Assembly (NCBI GenBank): GCA_964621225.1
Contig: CAZULK010000130.1
Coordinates: 1 to 7,779, forward strand
DNA: 7,779 bases
Direction: 5' to 3'
DNA from: CAYNUJ01 sp964621225
GTDB taxonomy: Bacteria > Bacteroidota > Ignavibacteria > Ignavibacteriales > Melioribacteraceae
Position 1 is the stretch's first letter; each line of letters starts with the position of its first letter. The notes beneath the pieces were generated by a model. The model did not search any database. It saw only the letters and a program-made list of their open reading frames with translations, and was not told the origin of the DNA. Below, in pieces: positions 1-6,588 of this stretch. Position numbers and translations under genes: made by a program.

Positions 1-833
1 AACATGCCGATAATACTGTGGACATTCAAGAGTTTATGATTATGCCCCACGGAGCAGCTACTTTTGCAGATGCTCTTAGAATGGGTGCAGAAACCTTCCA
101 TTCATTAAAGAAAGTTCTTAAAGATAAAGGGTTAAATACTTCAGTTGGAGACGAAGGTGGTTTTGCTCCTAACTTGAGTTCCAACGAAGAAACTTTCGAT
201 GTAATTATGCAAGCAATCGAAAAAGCCGGATATAAACCAGGTGAAGAAATAAGCCTTGCAATTGATGCCGCAGCAAGTGAAATGTGGCTTGCCGATAAAG
301 GTGTTTATCAATTCTTCAAATCCGATAAATCGGAACATTCATCCGACGACATGATTAAGATGTACGAAGATTTGGTTGCAAAATATCCGATTGTTTCCAT
401 CGAAGATGGTCTTGGCGAAAATGACTGGGAAGGATGGAAGAATTTAACCGCTGCATTGGGCGGCAAAGTTCAATTGGTCGGCGATGATATTTTCGTTACC
501 AATACCGAAATTCTTTCAAAGGGAATTGAAGAAGGTATTGCCAATTCAATATTAATAAAAGTAAATCAAATCGGTACGCTTACAGAAACTTTGGATGCAA
601 TCGAAATGGCGAAACGTGCAGGTTACACCAACGTTATAAGTCACCGTTCGGGCGAAACCGAAGATACTACGATTGCCGACATTGCTGTTGCAACTAATGC
701 AGGACAAATTAAGACTGGTTCTGCAAGCAGAACGGATAGAATTGCAAAATACAACCAATTGCTAAGAATAGAAGAGGAATTGGATACCACAGCAATCTTT
801 CCCGGCTTAGCTACCGTAAATTATGGCGGTTAA
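1..833 (+). CDS. eno: Enolase (phosphopyruvate hydratase), C-terminal part, 5' end outside window
   Basis: Enolase interconverts 2-phosphoglycerate and phosphoenolpyruvate in glycolysis and gluconeogenesis, in the cytoplasm. The reading frame is open from the left edge (codons begin at base 3, HADNTVDIQEFMIMP), so the GTG at 18 is an internal Val codon and not a start. About 276 residues are present of the usual 420-430; the missing part is the N-terminal domain and the start of the barrel. Family landmarks appear in order: QEFMIMP (catalytic-loop Glu), VGDEGGFAPN (acid residue), LAIDAAASE, SIEDGLGENDW and LVGDDIFVTN (the three Mg2+ ligands Asp, Glu, Asp), ILIKVNQIGTLTET (catalytic Lys), ISHRSGETEDT (active-site His and substrate loop) and GQIKTGSASRTDR (second Lys). 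All expected catalytic residues in this part are intact. It ends in TAA followed 17 nt later by an intrinsic terminator, so it closes its transcription unit. Confidence 0.97.
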   Translation, partial: HADNTVDIQEFMIMPHGAATFADALRMGAETFHSLKKVLKDKGLNTSVGDEGGFAPNLSSNEETFDVIMQAIEKAGYKPGEEISLAIDAAASEMWLADKGVYQFFKSDKSEHSSDDMIKMYEDLVAKYPIVSIEDGLGENDWEGWKNLTAALGGKVQLVGDDIFVTNTEILSKGIEEGIANSILIKVNQIGTLTETLDAIEMAKRAGYTNVISHRSGETEDTTIADIAVATNAGQIKTGSASRTDRIAKYNQLLRIEEELDTTAIFPGLATVNYGG

Positions 834-850
834 TAAATTACAACTTTTTG

Positions 851-877
851 AAAGCGCCTTACACGGGCGCTTTTTTT
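851..877 (+). terminator. Rho-independent terminator of eno
   Basis: A perfect 8-bp stem (AAAGCGCC, 851-858, with GGCGCTTT, 866-873) and a 7-nt loop run directly into a seven-T tract (871-877). It begins 17 nt after the enolase stop codon. The stem is much richer in G+C than its surroundings. It should separate enolase transcription from the transporter gene that starts 39 nt further on. Confidence 0.9.
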
Positions 878-915
878 ATATTTACTCTAATAGCTAACTT
901 ATTGATAGGGAATGA

Positions 916-1803
916 ATGCTCTTTATTGGTGAATTGGCTGCTCTTGCGGCAGCATTATTCTGGTCTGTAAATTCCATTGTACTTACCGAAGCCACACATT
1001 TGGTGGGAACATTCGCTGTAAATTTAGGCAGATTGGTATTTGCATCCCTTCTTCTTTTAATCACAATATTAGTCTTGGGTGTTGAGATTCATCTCTCCTC
1101 CATGCAGGTTTTGCTGTTAATATCCAGCGGTGCCATGGGATTAATCGTTGGAGATACGGCAATGCTGAAAGCATATAAGGATATAGGACCCAGGTTAACT
1201 ATGCTTTTAATGGCACTTACACCACCGATGGCTGCATTGATGGCATTCATATTTCTTAATGAAACGTTAACCGTACTCCAAACCTCCGGAATTTTTCTTA
1301 CAATGATCGGAATTGTTTTGGTAATCATCCAGAAAAGATCGCAAGGAGAAATATTTCACTTTACTCTAAAGGGAACAATAGCCGGAATTATCGCTGCATT
1401 CGGTCAGGCCGCAGGATTGATATTGGTTAAGCAAGCCTTCGAAATCGGTGTGATAAACGAATTCCTGGCTGCATTCATTAGAATAAGTTCAGCAGTGATA
1501 TTATTGATTATCTTTGGAAGATTCTTTTCCAAAACTCCAAATCCCATTCGTTTGTTTGCGAGTAACGGAAAGGCTTTGAAATACACATTCTACGGATCGA
1601 TTCTCGGTCCTTATTTGGGAATTACGGCAAGTTTAGTGGCTCTCAATTACACACTTGTCGGAATCGCATCTACACTTATGTCAACTGTACCTGTGTTGAT
1701 GTTACCGATTTCAAAATATTATTATAAAGAAGAATTAACATGGCAATCAATTTCGGGGGCAATAATTGCAGTGGTTGGTGTCTCTATGATTTTCTTGTCG
1801 TAA
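916..1803 (+). CDS. DMT-superfamily transporter with two EamA domains
   Basis: This is a 295-residue inner-membrane protein of the drug/metabolite transporter superfamily. Members export or take up small metabolites; the substrate cannot be read from the sequence. About ten hydrophobic segments are visible (roughly residues 3-24, 33-56, 62-83, 93-113, 121-138, 153-172, 181-203, 222-242, 245-266 and 277-294), forming two EamA repeats of about 135 residues each. Each repeat ends in the family pattern of a proline-containing helix, then a short loop with an acidic residue and a final glycine-rich helix: TPPMAALMAFIFLNETLT and later STVPVLMLPISKYYYKEEL. Length is normal. The start is the second ATG of ATGAATG, with AGGGA (907-911) 4 nt upstream; the first ATG (912) hits a stop after six codons. 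It is alone on this strand between the enolase terminator and a convergent hydrolase gene. No clear promoter was seen in the 38 nt between terminator and start. Confidence 0.88.
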   Translation: MLFIGELAALAAALFWSVNSIVLTEATHLVGTFAVNLGRLVFASLLLLITILVLGVEIHLSSMQVLLLISSGAMGLIVGDTAMLKAYKDIGPRLTMLLMALTPPMAALMAFIFLNETLTVLQTSGIFLTMIGIVLVIIQKRSQGEIFHFTLKGTIAGIIAAFGQAAGLILVKQAFEIGVINEFLAAFIRISSAVILLIIFGRFFSKTPNPIRLFASNGKALKYTFYGSILGPYLGITASLVALNYTLVGIASTLMSTVPVLMLPISKYYYKEELTWQSISGAIIAVVGVSMIFLS

Positions 1804-2918
1804 TCACTCACCATAATCGATTTTGAATTCTGTCAAGTCCGGGATATGTTTTCTTTCTCTCTTCAACTCAAAATTATAAATTATTCTACCTAATTCAGCC
1901 AGGAAAGGGATTCCAATTTCATCGTATTCATAATTGTCGTCATTGTATATTTCGTTATTATTAACATGTATAACTGCCGATAACATAAATTCAACATTGT
2001 TTTTAAAATCTACTATGTAGGCCACATCCGTTAAGAATCCGTATGCCATGCCAACTTTGTTGAATATTCTAATGTTTTCCGGAATTTTTTCTTTTGAATC
2101 CCCGAACATGAAGTATTTAACATAGCTGTCGTAATATTCGGAGGAATCGTAACCGGGGAATCTGCTTTCCCTTGGTAACATCGACATATATTTCCTCAGA
2201 AAAGTGTAATCCTCACTTGTTAAATCGAATCTTTTACTTTCATNNNNNNNNNNNNNNNNNNNNNNNNNNNNNNNNNNNNNNNNNNNNNNNNNNNNNNNNN
2301 NNNNNNNNNNNNNNNNNNNNNNNNNNNNNNNNNNNNNNNNNNNGGATTTGTATATCTGTGGAAATCTTTATCATCCGAAAATATGAATTGGTGTTGAATC
2401 AGAACATTTTCATATTCTTTTTCCCACAGCCGGTGATTAAAATATTTCTGTCCCAAAAATTCATATAATCCATTAAATGCATCGTTATCCGAAACAAGAA
2501 AAACTTTTTTGATGAATTGCGCGATGCTTGGCTTTCCGTTTTTCGCTGTAGAATCGGAATTCACTTTTATTTGTCCCGGATAAGCCGAATCGATTTCCAA
2601 TGAAGTAAATTTATTCAGTCCCTCTATGTTCAAACGGTTTATTTTTTCCAATGATAATATACTTGCCGGGAGCTTGACTGTACTTGCCGGATAAAAATAG
2701 TGTGAAGAATCCAAGTTAAAACTGAATTCCCTGAAGTGAGGAAAATTTCGCTCATCCCGGTCAATTTGTGTGTAAAGTATTTGAATCTCATATTTATTTA
2801 GACTGTCCATTACGTTTGGGAATTTGGAGTGTAAATCTCCCAATATTTTCGGGTCTAAATTCGATTGACCGTACATAATTCCTGCCATTATTGTGAATAT
2901 GATTATTTTATTAATCAT
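1804..2918 (-). CDS. Secreted beta-lactamase-like serine hydrolase, interrupted by an assembly gap
   Basis: Two minus-strand coding pieces flank 100 Ns and read as one protein. The N-terminal piece (2918 down to 2344, 191 residues) starts with a signal-peptide-like segment (short basic start, hydrophobic residues 5-16, possible cleavage near YGQ-S). It carries the nucleophile motif Ser79-Thr-Val-Lys82 inside YPASTVKLPAS and an SDN triad at 143-145. The C-terminal piece, open from the gap edge at 2243 to a TGA at 1804-1806 (ESKRFDLTSEDYTFLRKY leads into the first Met at 2187), carries Lys-Val-Gly at 2050-2058 in the place of the third beta-lactamase/PBP motif (KTG). This set places it in the class A beta-lactamase-like fold (beta-lactamase2 type). 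The true role (beta-lactam, peptidoglycan or other ester/amide hydrolysis) is not established; the gene looks like an uncharacterised periplasmic or exported enzyme of FCB-group bacteria. The pieces are out of frame at exactly 100 Ns, which I attribute to an arbitrary gap length. The ribosome site before ATG 2918 is weak (GAAAAG). Confidence 0.8.
2244..2343. other. Assembly gap (100 Ns)
   Basis: Exactly 100 N characters lie inside the serine hydrolase gene. A round 100 is the usual scaffolding placeholder for a gap of unknown size. For the two coding pieces to join in one frame the true length must leave remainder 2 when divided by 3. Any stop or apparent open frame that crosses the Ns, including the TAA met at 2220-2222 in the upstream frame, is therefore not reliable. 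Confidence 0.98.
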
Positions 2919-2988
2919 CGCTTTTCTTTCGTTAAATCAACAATTTAACTTATCAAATTAATATTAATAATGCTCTGATCTTTTAATC

Positions 2989-3017
2989 TTGACTTTTTTT
3001 TCCAGATTGAATAATTT
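2989..3017 (+). promoter_or_regulatory. Candidate sufB operon promoter
   Basis: TTGACT (2989-2994) is five of six to the sigma70 -35 consensus. It is followed after 17 nt by TAATTT (3012-3017), a poor -10 match that continues as TAATTTG, which loosely recalls the TAnnTTTG -7 element of Bacteroidota promoters without matching it exactly. Transcription would begin near 3024 and leave a leader of roughly 28 nt before the sufB start. The placement is plausible, but the -10 is weak. Confidence 0.35.
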
Positions 3018-3039
3018 GACCTCCATAAATTTAGAATTT

Positions 3040-3044
3040 GAGGT
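3040..3044 (+). promoter_or_regulatory. Shine-Dalgarno site that fixes the sufB start
   Basis: GAGGT lies 7 nt before the ATG at 3052. It supports that ATG over the TTG at 2989, which is in frame but has no comparable site and would add 21 atypical residues. Confidence 0.75.
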
Positions 3045-3051
3045 AAAATTA

Positions 3052-4497
3052 ATGTCAGACGAAAATAAAATTGTTGAAGATTTAACCCAATCGGAATATA
3101 AATGGGGTTTCGTAACGGATATTGAGACGGACGAAGCGCCAAAAGGATTGAACGAGGATATTATTCGATTCATCTCCGAAAAGAAAGGTGAACCGGAATG
3201 GATGTTCGAGTGGCGGCTTAAGGCATTCCGCCATTGGCAAAAAATGGAAGAACCCGACTGGGCAAAAGTTATTTATGAAAAAGTTGATTATCAGGATTTA
3301 AGATATTACTCGGCACCGAAAAAGAAGCCTAAATTGGAAAACTTGGAAGATGCCGATCCTGAATTGATAAAAACATTCGAAAAATTAGGTATTCCTCTCG
3401 AAGAGCAAAAGAGATTGGCCGGTGTTGCTGTGGATGCGGTATTCGACTCCGTTTCGGTTGCAACCACCTTTAAGGAAACACTAAAAGAACAAGGTATTAT
3501 TTTCTGTTCAATTTCGGAAGCGATTAAAGATCATCCGGAGTTGGTAAAAAAATATCTTGGCTCGGTTGTGCCTTATACCGATAATTTCTTTGCAGCGCTT
3601 AATTCGGCTGTATTTTCTGACGGTTCGTTTGTATATATTCCCAAAGGTGTTCGCTGCCCAATGGAACTAAGTACTTATTTCAGAATTAATGCCCAAGAAA
3701 CCGGGCAGTTCGAAAGAACTTTAATCGTTGCCGACGACGATTCGTATGTAAGTTATTTGGAAGGATGTACAGCTCCCATGAGGGACGAAAACCAGCTGCA
3801 TGCTGCGGTTGTTGAGCTGGTTGCTTTGGATAATGCCGAAATAAAATACTCTACCGTACAAAATTGGTATCCCGGCGACAAGGAAGGTAAGGGAGGAATT
3901 TACAACTTCGTTACCAAACGTGGTGCTTGCAGAGGTGTAAATTCAAAAATTTCATGGACGCAAGTGGAAACGGGTTCGGCGGTAACATGGAAATATCCCA
4001 GTTGTATTCTTCAAGGTGATAATTCCGTTGGAGAATTTTATTCCGTTGCCGTAACTAATAATTATCAACAAGCGGATACCGGTACAAAGATGATTCATAT
4101 CGGTAAAAACACAAAAAGCACAATAATTTCAAAAGGTATTTCTGCCGGTAAAAGCCAAAATTCATACAGAGGATTGGTTAAGGTTACAAAGAATGCCGAA
4201 GGTGCCCGTAACTTTTCGCAGTGTGATTCGATGTTGATGGGCGATAGATGCGGAGCGCATACGTTTCCGTATATAGAGGTTGACAATGATTCATCCGTTG
4301 TTGAACACGAAGCAACTACCTCAAAGGTTTCCGAAGATCAAATATTCTACTTGAATCAACGCGGTATTGATGCCGAAGATGCAGTGAATATGATCGTGAA
4401 CGGATTCTGTAAAGAAGTATTTAATGAATTGCCCATGGAATTTGCAGTGGAAGCACAAAAGCTTTTGGCAATTTCTTTGGAAGGCAGTGTAGGATAA
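3052..4497 (+). CDS. sufB: SufB, Fe-S cluster assembly scaffold protein
   Basis: SufB is the scaffold subunit of the cytoplasmic SufBC2D complex, on which Fe-S clusters are built. The 481-residue product matches the family length (about 470-495) and is recognisable throughout, from GLNEDIIRFISEKKGEPEWM near the N-terminus to the closing FAVEAQKLLAISLEGSVG. By counting back from the conserved C-terminus, Cys391 (SQCDSML) falls at E. coli Cys405, the proposed cluster ligand. Glu418-His419-Glu420 (VVEHEATTSK) fall at E. coli 432-434. Cys239 in YLEGCTAP corresponds to the sulfur-accepting Cys254. Residues from about 215 to 430 form the parallel beta-helix core shared with SufD. The chosen start is ATG 3052, with GAGGT 7 nt upstream. 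It is the first gene of a sufBCDS operon, 27 nt ahead of sufC. Confidence 0.97.
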   Translation: MSDENKIVEDLTQSEYKWGFVTDIETDEAPKGLNEDIIRFISEKKGEPEWMFEWRLKAFRHWQKMEEPDWAKVIYEKVDYQDLRYYSAPKKKPKLENLEDADPELIKTFEKLGIPLEEQKRLAGVAVDAVFDSVSVATTFKETLKEQGIIFCSISEAIKDHPELVKKYLGSVVPYTDNFFAALNSAVFSDGSFVYIPKGVRCPMELSTYFRINAQETGQFERTLIVADDDSYVSYLEGCTAPMRDENQLHAAVVELVALDNAEIKYSTVQNWYPGDKEGKGGIYNFVTKRGACRGVNSKISWTQVETGSAVTWKYPSCILQGDNSVGEFYSVAVTNNYQQADTGTKMIHIGKNTKSTIISKGISAGKSQNSYRGLVKVTKNAEGARNFSQCDSMLMGDRCGAHTFPYIEVDNDSSVVEHEATTSKVSEDQIFYLNQRGIDAEDAVNMIVNGFCKEVFNELPMEFAVEAQKLLAISLEGSVG

Positions 4498-4524
4498 ATT
4501 TTAATTATAAGTAGGAAGAAAAAC

Positions 4525-5289
4525 ATGTTAAAAATTAAAGATTTAAAAGCAAAAGTTGACGGTAAAGAAATTTTAAGAGGTATTAACCTCGAAATAAAGA
4601 AAGGTGAAGTTCATGCAATTATGGGACCGAACGGTTCGGGGAAAAGCACTTTGGCAAATGTGCTTGCCGGACACGAAGGCTACGAAGTGACCGGTGGTTC
4701 TGTTATTTTCGAAGGTAAAGAACTTCTCGAACTCGCTCCCGAAGACAGGGCAAGGGAAGGTGTTTTCCTGGCTTTTCAATATCCTATTGAAATCCCCGGT
4801 GTTTCAAACAATACTTTTCTTAAAACGGCACTGGACGAAATCAGAAAATATCGTGGAGAAGAAGAACTTTCGCCAAAAGAATTTTTGGAATTATTGAAAG
4901 AAAAAGCGGCTATACTCGAGATGAAACCTGATATGCTAAGCAGGGCTGTGAATGTTGGTTTTAGCGGTGGGGAGAAGAAACGTAACGAAATTCTTCAATT
5001 ACTAATGCTTAATCCCAAACTTGCTCTATTAGATGAAACCGATTCCGGATTGGATATTGACGCTTTAAGAATTGTGGCTAACGGTGTGAATAAATTCCGT
5101 AGTCCTGAAAACGGCGTACTTCTGGTTACGCACTACCAAAGATTACTCGATTATATTATTCCCGATTTTGTTCATGTCCTTTATAAAGGAAGAATTATTA
5201 AATCCGGGACTAAGGAACTCGCTTTGGAATTGGAAGAAAAGGGTTACGATTGGATAAAAGATGATAATTATGCCGAAGAAACTGCTTAA
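4525..5289 (+). CDS. sufC: SufC, Fe-S assembly ABC-type ATPase
   Basis: SufC is the soluble ABC-type ATPase of the SufBC2D complex; ATP-driven dimerisation reshapes SufB-SufD during cluster formation. The 254-residue protein has all nucleotide-binding elements: Walker A GPNGSGKST (34-42), Q-loop Gln85 in FQYP, a signature written FSGGEKKRNEI (146-156), Walker B with catalytic acid LALLDETDSGLD (166-177) and the switch His203 in VTHYQRLLDYI. The signature FSGGEKKRNEI and DETDSGLD are typical of SufC and distinguish it from membrane ABC transporters; no membrane segments are present. An AGGAAG site at 4513-4518 lies 6 nt before the ATG. It sits 27 nt after sufB and 9 nt before the preferred sufD start, so it is certainly co-transcribed with them. 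Confidence 0.98.
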   Translation: MLKIKDLKAKVDGKEILRGINLEIKKGEVHAIMGPNGSGKSTLANVLAGHEGYEVTGGSVIFEGKELLELAPEDRAREGVFLAFQYPIEIPGVSNNTFLKTALDEIRKYRGEEELSPKEFLELLKEKAAILEMKPDMLSRAVNVGFSGGEKKRNEILQLLMLNPKLALLDETDSGLDIDALRIVANGVNKFRSPENGVLLVTHYQRLLDYIIPDFVHVLYKGRIIKSGTKELALELEEKGYDWIKDDNYAEETA

Positions 5290-5292
5290 GGA
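5288..5292 (+). promoter_or_regulatory. Shine-Dalgarno site that fixes the sufD start
   Basis: AAGGA overlaps the sufC TAA stop. It is 6 nt before the ATG at 5299 but touches the in-frame ATG at 5293, which is too close for normal initiation. This favours 5299 and suggests sufC-sufD translational coupling. Confidence 0.6.
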
Positions 5293-5298
5293 ATGAAA

Positions 5299-6588
5299 AT
5301 GAATAATAAACTGGAAATAATAGATCACTACAAAAATATTTTTAATGATTTTAAGAATCATTCTTTGTTGAAAAACAATTCCGCTATTGAATCTCTTTCT
5401 GCGATTGGATTCCCGACATTAAAAGATGAGGAATGGAGATTCACAAATGTATCTCCGATATTGAAAGAGAAATTCAGTCCATTCGGGGAAAATGCCGTTG
5501 AGTCTTCGGAAATAGAAGATCATCTATTGAGTGGATTTGAATTTGATAAATTGGTCTTCGTCGACGGTAAATTCAATCCGGAATTATCGGATGAATTTAC
5601 TCTGCCCGAAGGAGCTGTAATAGGTTCATTGAACAAGAATTTTAATGATTTCGAAGAGGTTATTCATAAACACTTTTCCGAATCCAATGAATTCAAAACC
5701 GGTTTTGATGCACTCAATACTGCCTTTACACAGGACGGAGTGTTTGTATATATACCTGTGAATACAATTATAGAGAAGCCGGTTCAAATAATTTACTATT
5801 CTTCGAAAGAAGAAAAGTTAAATACACCCAGAAATATAATAATTGCTGAAAAGGGTTCATCGGTTAAAATTGTAATGAACTACTGTGGAAGAAACAACTT
5901 AAAATATTTCACAAATAGTGTAAATCAATTTTTCGTTGATGAAAATGCAAATGTTGATGTTTATAAATTTCAAGATGAAAGTCCGGAAGCGTTTCATATA
6001 GATAAAACAGATATAGTCCAGACAACCAACAGTATATTTTCCCACTATTCATTTGCTTTCGGTTCATCTCTTAATAGAAATGATATCAATTCTAAATTGG
6101 ACGGCGAAAATGTAACATGTAATTTGTACGGGCTTTATTTAGGGAACGGCAAAAGACATATTGATCACCATACATATGTAGACCACGCTAAACCAAATTC
6201 GTTTAGCAATGAGTTGTACAAAGGAATTATGGATGACCAATCCAATGGAGTTTTTAGCGGCAAAATATTGGTTCGCCAGGATGCTCAAAAAACGAACGCA
6301 TATCAATCAAATAAAAACGTTTTATTGACAAAAGAGGCAAGTGTTGATACAAAACCGCAATTAGAAATTTATGCTGATGATGTTAAATGCTCTCACGGTG
6401 CTACTGTTGGAAGGTTAAACGAAGAAGCTTATTTTTATATCGTCTCCCGCGGTGTGCCGTCTGAATTGGCAAAATCAATGTTGATAAGGGCATTCGCATC
6501 AGATGTAATTGAAAAGGTTAAAATAGAAGGATTAAAAAATACATTGAACCATCTGCTTTTTGAACATTTACATAGAGTTGAAATTTAA
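5299..6588 (+). CDS. sufD: SufD, Fe-S cluster assembly scaffold partner
   Basis: SufD is the SufB paralogue in the SufBC2D complex and helps form the nascent cluster at the SufB-SufD interface and supports iron acquisition. The preferred start (ATG 5299) gives 429 residues, a normal length; the in-frame ATG at 5293 would add Met-Lys but leaves no room for the ribosome site. The N-terminal helical part includes the typical PTLKDEEWRFTNVSP. The beta-helix core follows (about 140-370), with GVFVYIPVNTIIEKPVQI, GKRHIDHHTYVDHAKPNS and KTNAYQSNKNVLLT. CSHGATVG holds His366, which corresponds to E. coli SufD His360, the residue paired with the SufB cysteine ligand. The helical C-terminus starts at SRGVP. 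It is 9 nt after sufC, and its stop overlaps the sufS start. Confidence 0.95.
   Translation: MNNKLEIIDHYKNIFNDFKNHSLLKNNSAIESLSAIGFPTLKDEEWRFTNVSPILKEKFSPFGENAVESSEIEDHLLSGFEFDKLVFVDGKFNPELSDEFTLPEGAVIGSLNKNFNDFEEVIHKHFSESNEFKTGFDALNTAFTQDGVFVYIPVNTIIEKPVQIIYYSSKEEKLNTPRNIIIAEKGSSVKIVMNYCGRNNLKYFTNSVNQFFVDENANVDVYKFQDESPEAFHIDKTDIVQTTNSIFSHYSFAFGSSLNRNDINSKLDGENVTCNLYGLYLGNGKRHIDHHTYVDHAKPNSFSNELYKGIMDDQSNGVFSGKILVRQDAQKTNAYQSNKNVLLTKEASVDTKPQLEIYADDVKCSHGATVGRLNEEAYFYIVSRGVPSELAKSMLIRAFASDVIEKVKIEGLKNTLNHLLFEHLHRVEI

Larger units (their letters stand above)
2919..3051. promoter_or_regulatory. Divergent intergenic region between the serine hydrolase and sufB
   Basis: This 133-bp, strongly AT-rich spacer separates two genes transcribed away from each other, so it should hold the promoters of both. 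It contains a 7-bp inverted repeat with a 5-nt spacer (GTTAAAT 2931-2937, ATTTAAC 2943-2949), close to the hydrolase start. A 10-bp perfect palindrome TTAATATTAA lies at 2958-2967. Either could be an operator, but dyads of pure or nearly pure A+T are common by chance. I see no convincing minus-strand promoter hexamers. Confidence 0.5.

Noticed and set aside
552..758. Antisense and off-frame open frames inside eno, the transporter and the suf genes
   Set aside because: They mirror well-identified genes in other frames, lack ribosome sites and known motifs, and include cysteine-rich or low-complexity translations typical of shadow frames.
912..932. First ATG of ATGAATG at 912 as the transporter start, or a short leader peptide
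   Set aside because: It yields only six codons before TGA. With no conserved content visible, it is most likely a chance ATG next to the real start.
2220..2243. TAA at 2220-2222 as a premature stop making the hydrolase a pseudogene
   Set aside because: It is in frame only if the gap is exactly 100 nt. The frame next to it gives a fitting continuation into the KVG-bearing C-terminal part.
2172..2468. Plus-strand open frame across the N gap
   Set aside because: It exists only because Ns contain no stops, it opposes the clear hydrolase gene, and its translation resembles no protein.
2989..3051. In-frame TTG at 2989 as the sufB start, adding 21 residues
   Set aside because: The added segment does not look like SufB, TTG lacks a ribosome site, and it coincides with the best -35-like hexamer. 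ATG 3052 has GAGGT at a 7-nt spacing.
5293..5298. ATG 5293 as the sufD start
   Set aside because: The AAGGA site ends right against it, leaving no spacer, while ATG 5299 sits 6 nt downstream. It cannot be excluded and changes only two residues.
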